64,000 nucleotides of DNA from Cercospora beticola (GCF_033473495.1 NC_088942.1:2170001-2234000); one strand, 5' to 3'. Shown: positions 30,601 to 40,753, numbered from the stretch's first letter. Notes: a model not told the origin generated them from the sequence alone. Made by a program: numbers and translations.

Positions 30601-33342
30601 TCAACCTTCATACCTCGACGGAGCCTTCCTCTTCCTCGTCGGATACCGTGGCTCCGAATCCGCAGCAGGTTGCGAAGATGTCGGGGTCTTCTTTACTTTC
30701 TTCTTCCTCTGCTGCTTCGTAGGAGGAGGTGTCTTCTTCACTCGTCCTTCAGTCGTCCGTTCTGCCGCGGGCGCAGCCGCGGGAGAAGGACTTTTACTTT
30801 TGCTTTTGCTTCTGCTTCTACTCCTATCCCTCCACCTTCTACCACAAGTCGGACAAGCTCTACTCGCTGGCGTCCTCGTACGACTTCTCGGTCTTGGAGG
30901 TAAATGACTTGCTGTAGGGGTATTTGGTAATCTACGAGGTTCTTCGAGACGATTTTCGTAGCGGAGGTTGTCTACGCGTTGGATTCGGCGGTCGCGGTGG
31001 CGGGGTGTGGGTCTCCGACGATTTGAGGTTGGAGGTGAAGAGCGGACGAGGGTGTCGAAGGTTTGGGCGAAGGGTGGGGAGGTTGGGCCTTGGATGTCTG
31101 AGGCTCGGGGGGTGGAGGGTATGGGAGGGGAGAATGGGGGAGGGGTGGAGTGGAGTCTGTTGGGTGGGGTGCTGAAGGCTGTGTAGTAGCTTGAGAGTGG
31201 AGAGCTTGCGTTGCGGGTTGGGAGGTGTTCCATTGGGGATGGGGTTGGGGCGTAGTTGGGTGATGTTGGGAGGAGGCGAGGAGTGGAGGGGAGTCTTGGT
31301 GGAGAAGAGGACCATTGGCGCGCAGGCGGGCTGGAGTTGTAGGGAGAGTTGCGGGCGGTGTAGTAGGTTGTTGCTGTTGCTTGCGAGGCTCGGGAAGAAC
31401 TGAGTGGCTGGTCGGGGTTTATGGCATTCCAGAGAGAAGTGAGCGGGCTGGAGCGAAGTGGTGCTGGGGGAGATGACGGAGGAGCTCGGGGCGACCCAAC
31501 AACGATTTCTTCTTCCCCAGAATCGTTCTCATCTCCCTCGAGTCTTGGAGAGTATCGACTTCCCTCCTCTGTACTTCCCGTCGAGATGTCATCAGAAACG
31601 ATGTCGGCCTCTTCGGTTGAGCTGGGTTCACTCTCAGAGGAGCTCATCTCAGGGTCATCGGTATCTTCGTCTTCTGGCTCTGAGCTATCATGCCCGAATC
31701 CACCATAACCAGATCCATCATGGTCAGATCCACCATGATCTGATCCATCATGATCGGACCCATTGTGATCAGACCCACCATCTACAAATTCATCTTGATC
31801 AGAGTCAGGAGCATCGAACAATCCATTCATGACTTCCTCAAATGTTGGATGAGGAGAACGGGCTGGAGGATCGTCGTCTTCATCATCACTATCTCTGTCA
31901 AGACAGTGAAAAAGCCTCGGCGCCCACTCCCGAAGTATTTCTTCAGCATTTTGTTCTAAGATAAACTCGTGGAAATTCTCGAGCCCCTTCCTGACATCTG
32001 ATAACGCTCTGACAGACTGGCGCCGCGAGATCGAATTATCTCTAAAGGCTAAATGCCATTGTTCGATCGTCCAGTAAAAGTCGAAATCTCTTGCCATGGC
32101 ATCTTCGACGATTTTGGTCATACGGTCCCTTAATTCGTCAGTTGGCAGTTCTTCAAGTGTTGGCCGAAGTTCAATCAGGAGCGCGAGATCTCGCCATTGA
32201 TGGATCTCGAGTTTGACGAGTCTACTGTCCGTGTACAAGTGCATCGTACCGTAGACGCTGTCTATCGCTCTGCCAATATCGTCACCAGAAGAGGATATCC
32301 GTGTGCGTACCATTGCCGTGACGAATTTCCATGATGCTTGTGGTGGCCACCCACGTTTTGCGAGCCAGCGGAAGTCTTTGCACATGTTGCGGATGATAAA
32401 ATTGTTGTCGTTTCGTGGCGTAAATGGTGAAGGTGGAAGACCTGGACTGGAACTTGGGAAGCGTATGAAGCTTTCTGCTGGCGAAACTTGAGTGGGAGAG
32501 GTTTCGAATGCTGGTGCGTTCGGCAAATTGTTCGAAAGAGCACTGAATGCACCACGCTCTGGACTACGAAGCTGACCGCTTGGAGAAGCGACTTGTTCAT
32601 AAGGATAGTATCCATCGTCGTTGTTGCGCACGTCAAACCAAGGCACGGCCCAATTAATTCGATGGTATGGGTCGCATGGGTCGAAAATCGATTCCAGGTA
32701 TTCCTTGGTCGCTTCCACATCACCACCGTGTACTGCAAGCTCATCTGTGAATTCAAGAAGCAGGTCTTGGTAGTCAAATCCAAGTCGCAAATAGTCCACA
32801 AAAAGTGGAATAAGTTGTTCGTGTAGTCCTTGACTGAGCAGGCGATCCGTGATGTAGCTGGGATCATGGAGTTTGTAGTGCAGATTTGCTACGTCTTCCA
32901 CTGACAGACAAGACTCTCTTTTCACGACTGCTCTCCACTCATCTTCGATCAGATGCGCAGTACCTTCGAAGGATGCTGGCGCCCTGCTGGCAAATGCGTC
33001 ACGGTAAATTTTGGATGCTGATAACCAGGCTGACAAGACATCTCGTCCATTATCTTCCACCCATCTGAGCTCATCCGCAAAGGCCGAGGCGATTATATCG
33101 TTGTGCGCGTGCATTTGGTCGACTTGCACGGCGAAAGTGATGTCTTCATTGCGATGGTAGGCTGTCCGATCGTCGATAACACGATCATAATTGCCGTCGT
33201 GGGACCAATCGTCTCGAATACTGATGGTGTCTGATGACTGATCATTAAGCTGCTCGTCATAGTCCGGTAGATTTTGATCCAGGACCTCTTGGGCCTCGAC
33301 TGGTGCACTGTCTTCTGCCGGTTTACTGGCGTTGTTACCCAT
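30601..33342 (-). CDS. Large disordered protein with MGNNASK N-terminus
   Basis: The frame is open to 33447, but the ATG at 33342 has good context and gives MGNNASKP, which fits the N-myristoylation rule (Gly2, Ser6, Lys7). This start yields 913 residues. Residues ~20-500 are mostly helical and acidic and contain no domain I know (blocks such as DYLRLGFDYQDLLLEFTDEL). A Ser-Asp-His-Gly repeat of five-residue units follows, then a long Ser/Pro region, a CPTCGRRW zinc-knuckle-like CxxC, and a basic C-terminus rich in RSRSKSKSKS and lysine. The combination suggests a regulatory or scaffold protein; function unknown. The alternative start at 33447 would bury the myristoylation motif. Confidence 0.7.
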   Translation of the reverse strand: MGNNASKPAEDSAPVEAQEVLDQNLPDYDEQLNDQSSDTISIRDDWSHDGNYDRVIDDRTAYHRNEDITFAVQVDQMHAHNDIIASAFADELRWVEDNGRDVLSAWLSASKIYRDAFASRAPASFEGTAHLIEDEWRAVVKRESCLSVEDVANLHYKLHDPSYITDRLLSQGLHEQLIPLFVDYLRLGFDYQDLLLEFTDELAVHGGDVEATKEYLESIFDPCDPYHRINWAVPWFDVRNNDDGYYPYEQVASPSGQLRSPERGAFSALSNNLPNAPAFETSPTQVSPAESFIRFPSSSPGLPPSPFTPRNDNNFIIRNMCKDFRWLAKRGWPPQASWKFVTAMVRTRISSSGDDIGRAIDSVYGTMHLYTDSRLVKLEIHQWRDLALLIELRPTLEELPTDELRDRMTKIVEDAMARDFDFYWTIEQWHLAFRDNSISRRQSVRALSDVRKGLENFHEFILEQNAEEILREWAPRLFHCLDRDSDDEDDDPPARSPHPTFEEVMNGLFDAPDSDQDEFVDGGSDHNGSDHDGSDHGGSDHDGSGYGGFGHDSSEPEDEDTDDPEMSSSESEPSSTEEADIVSDDISTGSTEEGSRYSPRLEGDENDSGEEEIVVGSPRAPPSSPPAPLRSSPLTSLWNAINPDQPLSSSRASQATATTYYTARNSPYNSSPPARQWSSSPPRLPSTPRLLPTSPNYAPTPSPMEHLPTRNASSPLSSYYTAFSTPPNRLHSTPPPFSPPIPSTPRASDIQGPTSPPFAQTFDTLVRSSPPTSNRRRPTPRHRDRRIQRVDNLRYENRLEEPRRLPNTPTASHLPPRPRSRTRTPASRACPTCGRRWRDRSRSRSKSKSKSPSPAAAPAAERTTEGRVKKTPPPTKQQRKKKVKKTPTSSQPAADSEPRYPTRKRKAPSRYEG
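31690..31779 (-). repeat. 15-bp coding minisatellite (S-D-H-D/G-G units)
   Basis: Five to six imperfect 15-bp units, encoding GSDHNGSDHDGSDHGG-like pentapeptides, inside the disordered protein gene. On the plus strand they read as repeated CCATCATGATC/GGA-type blocks. Likely variable in copy number between strains. Confidence 0.75.
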
Positions 33343-34303
33343 CGTGACGGAAGTGCTGGGAAACCAAGCTGAGCAATAGCATGTTTGCTTAGAGCCATCA
33401 TCTTGAATGTGTACTGTGACAAAGAGATTGTGATCGAGCTGCCGCATCCGGCGATGGCAGTATCGAGCATAGTCTGTGAGCCCCTTGAGAACAAAGAATA
33501 GCCAGGTCTCGAAAGCTTCATAGGAATGCAGTTTGACAATGAGAAATGCCCTGAGTACCTGTCGTGATTAATTCCACGAATGGTGCTTGCGAGCCAACTT
33601 GATCTAGTACTAAGCAACATGTGAAAAGAACGTTAGCAAGGAGTCAGAATGGCAAATTTGTGCATAGTCTGATGAACTCCTAGTGAAAGTCAGATCGGCC
33701 TGTGCCGTCCCTGGGTCAACTCATGAGCTTTCCAAGTCCGGCAGCCATCGTCTCCAACTTTTCCAAGTTCAACTAAGAAGAAAGGTGGGCTTGACCAGGA
33801 ACTATGCCGTCAAAAGACTGCCGTGGGTCATGTCAGAATTTGGGTCAGGCTCGCTTGGTATTCTTGACACTGGCGATGAACTTGACTGCAAAGTCGATGG
33901 TGTTTACAGTACTGTGCAGAATCGCATAGAAATTGCACTGATCAACGTCTCATGCCCGCAAACTTGACGAGGTGCAAGGCCGGAAAGCGTGTGTGATGTC
34001 CGGAACTTTCTTAGATATGCAGCTTGCTTCTGGACGCTTTGAGGTCGACATCAACATAGAGAATAATTTTGTTATGCCTCGAAGCATTGAGTAAAACAAT
34101 GGCAAGGGCGAAGGAATGTGTCAGCATGTCGTCGGATCTTGGCACTCCGCTTTCGGATGCAAAATTTCCCCACGGCAAACTTTGCACCAATTATTTCGAC
34201 GCACATCCGGTTTCAACCTGGCCCTTTTTGTCAAGCATTATAATTACAATCGAATAATGCTCGTCATCCAATGAGGTGCTCTCAGTGTGCACTCAATTGG
34301 TCA
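33343..34303. other. Intergenic
   Basis: Upstream region of the disordered-protein gene and of the tRNA gene. An AT-rich stretch (ATTATAATTACAATCG near 34238) lies about 65 bp before the tRNA and could help position TFIIIB. No other gene seen. Confidence 0.4.
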
Positions 34304-34426
34304 AGCTCGATGGCGCAGTGAGTATCAATCTTGCACGTATTTACTCATCAATCTCTAACATTACTTAGGCGGAAGCGCGCCGGGCTCATAACCCGGAGGG
34401 CGTCGGATCGAAACCGACTCGAGCTA
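34304..34426 (+). tRNA. Initiator tRNA-Met (CAT) interrupted in the D-loop
   Basis: Mature halves are 34304-34317 and 34369-34426. Joined, they form a 72-nt cloverleaf with every stem paired: acceptor AGCTCGA/TCGAGCT, D-stem GCGC/GCGC, anticodon stem CCGGG/CCCGG with loop CTCATAA, T-stem GTCGG/CCGAC. Initiator hallmarks are present: A1:U72, three G:C pairs closing the anticodon loop, and T-loop ATCGAAA in place of TTCGA. The anticodon loop has no intron. Box B is GGATCGAAACC. Box A is split, but the inserted sequence begins GTGAG, so TGGCGCAGTGAG still resembles box A. The 51-bp insertion is described separately. Confidence 0.93.
34318..34368 (+). other. GT-AG, mRNA-type intron candidate inside the tRNA
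   Basis: 51 bp starting GTGAGTATC and ending ATTACTTAG, with CTAAC at 34355-34359, about ten bases before the 3' AG. These are the same signals used by the protein-gene introns of this window. Removing exactly this segment turns the D-loop into AGCGGAA and gives a complete 72-nt tRNA; no other boundaries do so with GT-AG. Canonical nuclear tRNA introns lie at position 37/38, which is uninterrupted here. Confidence 0.8.
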
Positions 34427-35448
34427 GTTCTTTTGCTATTTGTACAGGTATTGGAAGTGTTGGTATCGTTATTCTTTTGTTCTTGGGGATCCGGGAGCTC
34501 AGGGAGATCTAGGGTGAAATTGGACGAAATGGGCTGCTTTTTTATGCTCGCAAGCGCTGTCTTTTGAAAGAGACAAGCCAGAACTCCAATTGTAGCGTGC
34601 TAACTGTGTGCGGGTTATGATTTATTCTCATATCCAGTTTGATCAAATTTCGTGCACGGACCACGTGCACGGCTTGGCACTGAAGTGAATCTCACGACCA
34701 GGAAACTTGACGCTGCAGAACATAACAACACATACGGCAGTATAGATCACAACAGTATAAAATCGATATGCAGTGGTGCAGGGGGAAAATCCGATGCTTC
34801 CAAGGACGGCGGAGCTCCCGCATTGGACGCAATGAAGAAAGCGGCGATTTCAACAGCATCGTGAACAAGATGGCAAGCAAGCGGCCACTTCTAGCTTACT
34901 CGAGCACACTGGACGAGTTGACTAGTTGTCTTTCTTATGCAAAGCGAAACCGACTAACGGCTATGCAGCCAAAATAAGCCCAAGATCTATGAAAGAGGCT
35001 ACAGTATGACCATGCAATGCAGGACACCTTACGCTGCTGGTTGCTGATTTCTGTTGACATAACCTCTCAAGTCTCTTCGCGTCTTGTATGTGTGCATCAA
35101 ACAGGGTATGCGACGATGTGTTGGCCATACCTCCTATGGGGAGACGAAGTCGATTGCCTTGACGTCACCGCCAAGAACGCAACAACGACTCTTTCCCATG
35201 CTCTAGTGACCTCTCAACCCTGCGGTACGCCGTCCATCAAATGCCATATCGATTTGGCCAGTCTTCCTGCCCAAACTAACTGAGTCACTACGAAAGAAAT
35301 CATTTGGAAGCTTCAGAGGTGCCGTTTAGCAGGACATGACTCCGATAGACAGGTGAGTGCGTGGGGCAGTCCCTGCTGCCTGGAATAACTACAAGAGAGT
35401 ATTCACAACTTCTCGCCTTCTGAGATCAAGAAAGCATTCTTTGAAATC
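34427..35448. other. Intergenic
   Basis: Apart from the Pol III terminator at its left edge, no gene, RNA or repeat recognised. The right end is the upstream region of the cullin-N-like gene. Confidence 0.4.
34431..34434 (+). terminator. Pol III oligo-T terminator
   Basis: TTTT four bases after the tRNA 3' end, the minimal RNA polymerase III stop signal; a further TTTT lies downstream. Confidence 0.6.
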
Positions 35449-36309
35449 ATGTCTCAAGATGATGGACCCGCCAGCTTTCAGCAGCCGCCAAAGCCGCCAT
35501 CGCGTAAAGAAACGCGTGAGAATCCTGCTCCCACTCTTGCTTGGATCGAGGATCGAATCGCAGAGATCTATTCTGTCAGACAGGTTCATCAGCAACATGT
35601 CAACATTGCGCAATACACCTTAAGCACCTACATGGATACCTACACTGCGATTCACGAGTTTTGCACATTCACAAAACACGGTCGAACAGAATCTGGCGAA
35701 CTGAACGGAGAGAGCCTTTACCGACGCCTGGAATCTGCGATCAAAGCCTACTGTCAAGAAGTAGCGGCTGTGCTTTCCGCTTCACAGGGCGGAGAGAGCA
35801 TCGATCGCCCCGGTGTCCCAGTTGCAGTGCTGTCAGCATACTCGCGTCAAAGGAATACCTTCTCGCAGATATGCAAGAAAGTCGAGCATATGTTTAGCTT
35901 TCTTGACCGGCATTGGATTAAGAGAGAAGTTGACGAAAACAAGCACGAGGTATATGAGCTACGACGTCTTCACGACCTGATCTGGGTAAAAGAAGTCCTG
36001 GGTGTCACATGGCCCTACCAAGGGACACCAGTGCCGCACACGACCACCCTAGTAGTGGAATCTATGAAGGAACTACAGCAACGCGGCGAAAACGATACGG
36101 CTTCCACTGGTAGCGAAGATGGCCTTGTTCAAAGCGTGCTTGATACTTTTCGCAGCCTTGGACTTGAGTTCGTCGATGGTGACTTGACAGTACCAAAGGT
36201 CGTCGAGACCGTGGTCGAAACACCTGTCGAGAAGGCCATTAAACGTGCCAAGTCCAAGTTGAAACCAGTATCTGAGGAGGAACCAGCGCGCGACGGAACT
36301 CAAAACTAA
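35449..36309 (+). CDS. Stand-alone cullin N-terminal-repeat-like protein
   Basis: A single-exon gene of 286 residues with an ATG at 35449. Residues ~30-195 follow the helical pattern of a cullin N-terminal repeat: TYTAIHEFCTFT, then LYRRLESAIKAYCQEVA, then FSFLDRHWIKREVDENKHEVYELRRLHDLIWVKEVL, comparable with the YLDR+YV(K/R) region of cullins. The cullin homology domain, winged helix and neddylation site are absent, since the protein ends about 90 residues later with a basic tail (KAIKRAKSKLK). Full cullins are over 700 residues. Related short cullin-repeat proteins occur in Dothideomycetes; their function is unknown. Confidence 0.65.
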   Translation: MSQDDGPASFQQPPKPPSRKETRENPAPTLAWIEDRIAEIYSVRQVHQQHVNIAQYTLSTYMDTYTAIHEFCTFTKHGRTESGELNGESLYRRLESAIKAYCQEVAAVLSASQGGESIDRPGVPVAVLSAYSRQRNTFSQICKKVEHMFSFLDRHWIKREVDENKHEVYELRRLHDLIWVKEVLGVTWPYQGTPVPHTTTLVVESMKELQQRGENDTASTGSEDGLVQSVLDTFRSLGLEFVDGDLTVPKVVETVVETPVEKAIKRAKSKLKPVSEEEPARDGTQN

Positions 36310-36584
36310 CAACACACATGCTCCACGAAAAGCAAATGTGAGAAATCAAACACAGGTCCGGCAGTCGAAAGTTTCATTGCTCTTTCATTCGAATCATGAA
36401 TTCTACATACTGGCAACGCCATCTTATTCGCCCTCAGCATATTACGAGTTCATGCTGCAATCTCTTAATAGTTCCTCAGGCTGGCCGCCTTACGCCTTGC
36501 ATCACTCTCGTACGCTAGCCAGTCGACTTTCTCTTCAACAACTGAGCTGTTCGTCAACCACATCCTCAACATTGCGCCCTCGAT
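36310..36584. other. Convergent 3' spacer
   Basis: 3' regions of the cullin-N-like gene (+) and the next gene (-); nothing else seen. Confidence 0.3.
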
Positions 36585-37829
36585 CTACTTCTTGCCAATA
36601 CCGAGACTCTCAAGGACGTTGTAAGCCCCAAAGCTCGGCACGTTGACCTTTGGCACCTGGCTTGGCTCTGTCAGGCGCTTGGCAATCTCGCCATCCACAT
36701 CGGTCTGCTTCTCGTCGTACGTCTTGCGCTCTGCCACTTCGCGTGCCTCGCGATTCTGTTTCTCGGCGAGAGCAATCGCTTCCCGACCAGTCATCGGGCG
36801 AGCTTGAGGAGTATCAGCTTTCTCGACTGCTGTCTCTGGCGCCTTCTCAATGTCTTTCCACGCGGCGATTGGGGTAACATTGGCATTCGAAGTCTCACGC
36901 GATGTGGAAGTGCGATCTTCGGCAGCGCCAACCATCTGGTGTGACAAATCGGCGTGAGTCTCGCTCGTGCCAGTGCGTGCTTTCTTGTTGGTGGAAAGTG
37001 CTCGCAGCACCCCGTCCTCTTCTTCTCCAGCGCTCGATTTGCGCTTCTTCGATTTCTTCTCAATCTTCGGCAGCTCCGAGAATGGTATCTGTGGTTGAAC
37101 AACGCTCTTCAAAGCCGCGCGAGGCGCCTTACCACTCTGCTTGTATGCCGAGACGTCGCTGATTGACAGCGTGGAGGCATCGCTACCACTCGAGGCACTC
37201 TCGAACTCGCGCTGACGTTTCTTGAGCTTCGCCCACGACTGCTTGCCGTGCCTGTTCCACCAAGACTCGATCCACTGATCAATTTGGAATGGTGAGGTGG
37301 TCATGGTCGCTGTGCCAAGGTATGCTGGTAGGTGAACTATGCAGAAATCGCGCTTCTCAGCATCCGAAAACTCTCTGAGCCCAACTTTAGAGTCTTGTCT
37401 CATGGCACGGCACATGGCCTCCTTGGAAGGCGCGTTCTCTGGATCGTGAGCCTTGCTCGGAGCTTGACGTCGCAGGGTTTGTGGGCGAGGACGAGAGATT
37501 TCCGCTGAGACTCGAGGCTTCTTTGGCTTCTCGTCGAGTTGTTCTGGTGCCGTCTTGGTGGTACGCTTACGCTTGCGGTTGATCAGCGAGGCGTTGGAGA
37601 CAGTGAGAGGCATGTCATCGCCATCGTCGTCGTCAGACTCCAGGCCCGAGCTTGGCAGAGATAGTGTGTCCTGGACTGGGCCGACTTGCGCGGCAGTGGG
37701 CTCGGAGCTCTTCTTCTTCGGCTTGTAGGCGACGCCCTTCTTGGGTGGTTGGTTCTTCGCCATGGCTTTTGTGATGGATCGTGGAGAGGAGCTGAGAAGG
37801 GTTCGTGGCTTATAAGTCGCGGAAGACAT
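36585..37829 (-). CDS. Disordered, lysine-rich nuclear protein, unknown function
   Basis: A single-exon frame of 414 residues, ATG at 37829. The first 120 residues are basic and disordered with several nuclear-localisation-like runs (NRKRKRTTK, KPKKPR, KKSKKRK) and an acidic patch ESDDDDGDD. The only part likely to fold is ~130-215 (AHDPENAPSKEAMCRAMRQD, DFCIVHLPAYLGTA, FQIDQWIESWWNRHGKQSWAKLKKRQ). The end carries a short conserved-looking tail, NVPSFGAYNVLESLGIGKK. No domain recognised; a nuclear location is an inference. Confidence 0.65.
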   Translation of the reverse strand: MSSATYKPRTLLSSSPRSITKAMAKNQPPKKGVAYKPKKKSSEPTAAQVGPVQDTLSLPSSGLESDDDDGDDMPLTVSNASLINRKRKRTTKTAPEQLDEKPKKPRVSAEISRPRPQTLRRQAPSKAHDPENAPSKEAMCRAMRQDSKVGLREFSDAEKRDFCIVHLPAYLGTATMTTSPFQIDQWIESWWNRHGKQSWAKLKKRQREFESASSGSDASTLSISDVSAYKQSGKAPRAALKSVVQPQIPFSELPKIEKKSKKRKSSAGEEEDGVLRALSTNKKARTGTSETHADLSHQMVGAAEDRTSTSRETSNANVTPIAAWKDIEKAPETAVEKADTPQARPMTGREAIALAEKQNREAREVAERKTYDEKQTDVDGEIAKRLTEPSQVPKVNVPSFGAYNVLESLGIGKK

Positions 37830-38933
37830 GACTAGAGGCGACTAGACGTTGGCGACAGGAAGATTCTGGCTGGTTACGAGTCTGGTGAATGAGCTGCGTG
37901 CGTGCGTGTCGCAGAACTTGGAAGCTGTCAACTTCTGTTGGTGCCGGTGAGATGCTGTCGAGTACTCTATGGTGAGGTCTCAGGGTAAAGGCGACAGTGA
38001 ATGTTTCCGAGTGGCACGGCTGTGTGATAGATCTCGAGTCCGCAAAGGGTCAGTCAAGAGAAGAAGACGAATGGTGAAGCGCAAGCCGACCGGTGTCTTG
38101 GTCTCTTGAGCGATGACAGTAAGTGACGTTTGGGTCAAAGTGTGGTGATAAGAGTAGTGCAGCAGCAGTGTTGTTTATAGTGGCGGAAGCGCATGAGGCC
38201 GCAAGAAACACGCTAGAACGGAAAAGGCTAAAATCAGGTGAATGGCCACAAATTTAGAGTTTCTGCCATGCCACATCTACAATAGGACGGCCTCAGAGCG
38301 ACAATATGGAATACAATAGGTGTTTCGCAGCCATATTGGACTTTGCGATACGTTGTTTGGATGTTGCAGAGCATAATAGGACAAAGTTGAATGTGCGTAT
38401 AGTGAGCCTAGTAGAAGATTGTTGAGAGAAGAGTGCTTGTATTGCTTGATTCTATCTACGATGTATCTCTCTCTGCCTTAATAGTCTCTCTCTCTTGTTT
38501 GCCCGTTGTTTGATCGTTGTTTGATCAAAGAGTCAGTTCAATGTTCTAGCACTTGCCAGTTAGGGATACCGGCTGTCCGGAACAACCAACAACCTGTCTA
38601 TCACTTAAGGGAAGGGCACATGCAGGGACGATGTTTAGTCTCTCGAACGTAGTGTATACTACTAATGTAGATGGAAACTATTCTCGCAGTCTTATGGGCA
38701 CTGAAGAAACGTCGTTGTATCAAAAATCGAATCTGTCACATGTAAAAACGCGTTTCGAGTCATTCTCTTCACTTGCACATGCTCCTTTTCCCACGTGATC
38801 GACGCAACACTCATTCACTTACTCGAACGACTAGCAGTTGCGTTACATTCAATACATTTTCTGACGCACTGCAGCATTATTTACACGCACGACCGCCCTG
38901 TGCCTTACTGATACAACCGAGGCTGCCCACAAA
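37830..38933. other. Intergenic between divergent genes
   Basis: Upstream regions of the nuclear protein (-) and the small membrane protein (+). Simple CTCT tracts and a short GTTTGATC/GTTTGATCA reiteration occur near 38500-38530. No gene supported. Confidence 0.4.
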
Positions 38934-39742
38934 ATGGCTTCAACTGTTCAGAAACTCGCGACTCGAGTCGCCCTTATCTGCCTCCGCGAAATCGAAACAG
39001 CAGTCGATGTCGTCCAGGAAACACTGCTTGGATGCAAGGTGGAGCGAAGGGAGCCTGCAAGGCTGTCGGTACCGTTGACCCTTTTCTTGCTGGGCACGGG
39101 ACTACGAACCAAGGATAAAGGTAAGACTACGAATGGTTTTCGAAAACGATTATTTGCTGACTCGAGATCAAAAGGATGTCGCCAGCGTAGATTGGCAGTG
39201 ACTGGCTTAGTATTACTGCTCTATGTATTCGGTTGGAATAAAAGGGAGGGCGCGAACCGATTTGTTAGCTATGCACAAGCTGGAGCTGCAGACATGGGAT
39301 GGGCATCGATGCTGAGGTTCGCTCTGCCTCGCATGCGGAAGTTCTTGATTGAACAGCAAGGTATGTCTTGACTAGGAGATCTCAACATCGAGAACATTGA
39401 GCTGACAGTTGGATAGATGCAATCGACCCTCCGCCCTCCCCGAAAGCCACTACGAAAGCTAATGAAGACGAGCGCAAGGAAGTCGAGGAAAGCGACAGCG
39501 ATGCTTTCGAAGAAGAACTGCTCAACGTGAAGAGCATCCGAATTGTCAAGTCGACTGACTCAATTCCTGAGCTCAACATCGCGCCTGGCGCTTGGCCAGT
39601 TAGACCTCGTCTCATTCGCAGAACAACCAGTGTTGCGAGCACGCTCGATCTCTCCAATTTGGCAGCGATGCGCCAGGCGTGGCCTTTGGCTTGTGATCAG
39701 CTCACTCCGCTGGACAGGCTTACTTCGGGCATACTGGAATAG
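38934..39742 (+). CDS. Small single-pass membrane protein, unknown
   Basis: Exons 38934-39360 and 39417-39742 with a 56-bp intron (donor GTATGT, branch GCTGAC, acceptor GATAG); the split Asp codon gives EQQDAIDPPPSPK. Product 250 residues. A hydrophobic segment at ~82-97 (LAVTGLVLLLYVFGW) is flanked by a very basic stretch (FRKRLFADSRSKGCRQRR), so the N-terminus is probably cytosolic. The C-terminal half is acidic and disordered, with EEVEESDSDAFEEELL-like content. No family recognised. Confidence 0.6.
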
Positions 39743-39948
39743 TCTTGTTGAGGATCTGGAAACGCACAGTAGCAACATGGTAGCAAGAAGAAAATGGGCA
39801 CCTCACCGGTGCAGTGGGTTGTGGGGTGGAATCGAAAGTCGTCGTTTACGAGTCGATAGCTTTGACTGCGCAATTCGAAAGCACATGTTGATGTGCCCTC
39901 TGATTTGAGCGTCTGCTAGATGAAAAACTCACCATCTCTTCCAACTCA
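39743..39948. other. Convergent 3' spacer
   Basis: Only untranslated sequence is expected here. Confidence 0.3.
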
Positions 39949-40753
39949 CTACTTCCCCACATTCAACGGCTTCTCCCTCCCAGCACTCTTCCACCTCTCC
40001 AAATGCAACAAAGGATTATCCAACCCCTCAATAGGAAGGAATCCCTTCAAACCCTTAATCCTCTCAATCCACTTTCTCACATTCTCATAAGGTTTCAAAC
40101 TGATATCTCCCATCTCCGCCAACGCGATATACACGAAAACACTGATATCCGCGATCGTTGGGCGACCGAGCACCAACCAGTCGTTGGTCTCCAACTGTTT
40201 GTCGAGGATCTTGAGAGATTGGTTTCCGCGAAGAGCGCCTTCCTCGAGAAAGACGTCGAGTTTCTCTTGCGACCATTGTTGGTTGTTTCCGAGGCCGTTG
40301 TAGGGTCCGTTGTAGGAGAGGATGGCGCGGTTGGTGAAGACGCCGTATTGGACCCAGGAGTTTGCGAAGGCCAGCTATGAGTTAATATTGTCAGAGAATA
40401 ATTCTTCATGTAGACGATCAAGGAGATCATGTATTTACCCAATTTATGATCTGAGCCTGCTCATAGAGATCATTAGACCAGTAAGATGAAGGTCCTTGAC
40501 TTTTGCCTCCGTCGCTCCATTTGCCTGCTAGCCATGTGAGGATAGAGCTGGAGTCATTAAATGTCTTATCGCCGTCAACGAGACAAGGCACTTCTCCGCG
40601 CGGGTTGATTTTGAGAAATTCTGGCGAGTGTTGCTGATCGGCGAGGAAGTCTATTTCTTCGTGCTTGAGTTGAATACCCAGAAGAGCTTCCAGCAAACGA
40701 ACTTTGTAGCTGTTGCCGGAGCCTTTGAATGTGTAGAGTGTGCCTGCGGACAT
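39949..40753 (-). CDS. Glutathione S-transferase
   Basis: Exons 40753-40439 and 40374-39949 with a 64-bp intron (donor GTAAAT, acceptor CATAG), phase 0; 246 residues. The N-terminal thioredoxin fold has LYTFKGSGNSYKVRLLEALLG, the cis-proline motif NPRGEVPCLVDG (glutathione binding) and FNDSSSILTWLA, where the D-S pair binds the gamma-glutamyl group. The C-terminal helical domain has the structural motif GRPTIADISVFVYIALAEMG (the hydrophobic staple Asp). The class is fungal Ure2/theta-like. Likely a cytosolic detoxification enzyme. Confidence 0.88.
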
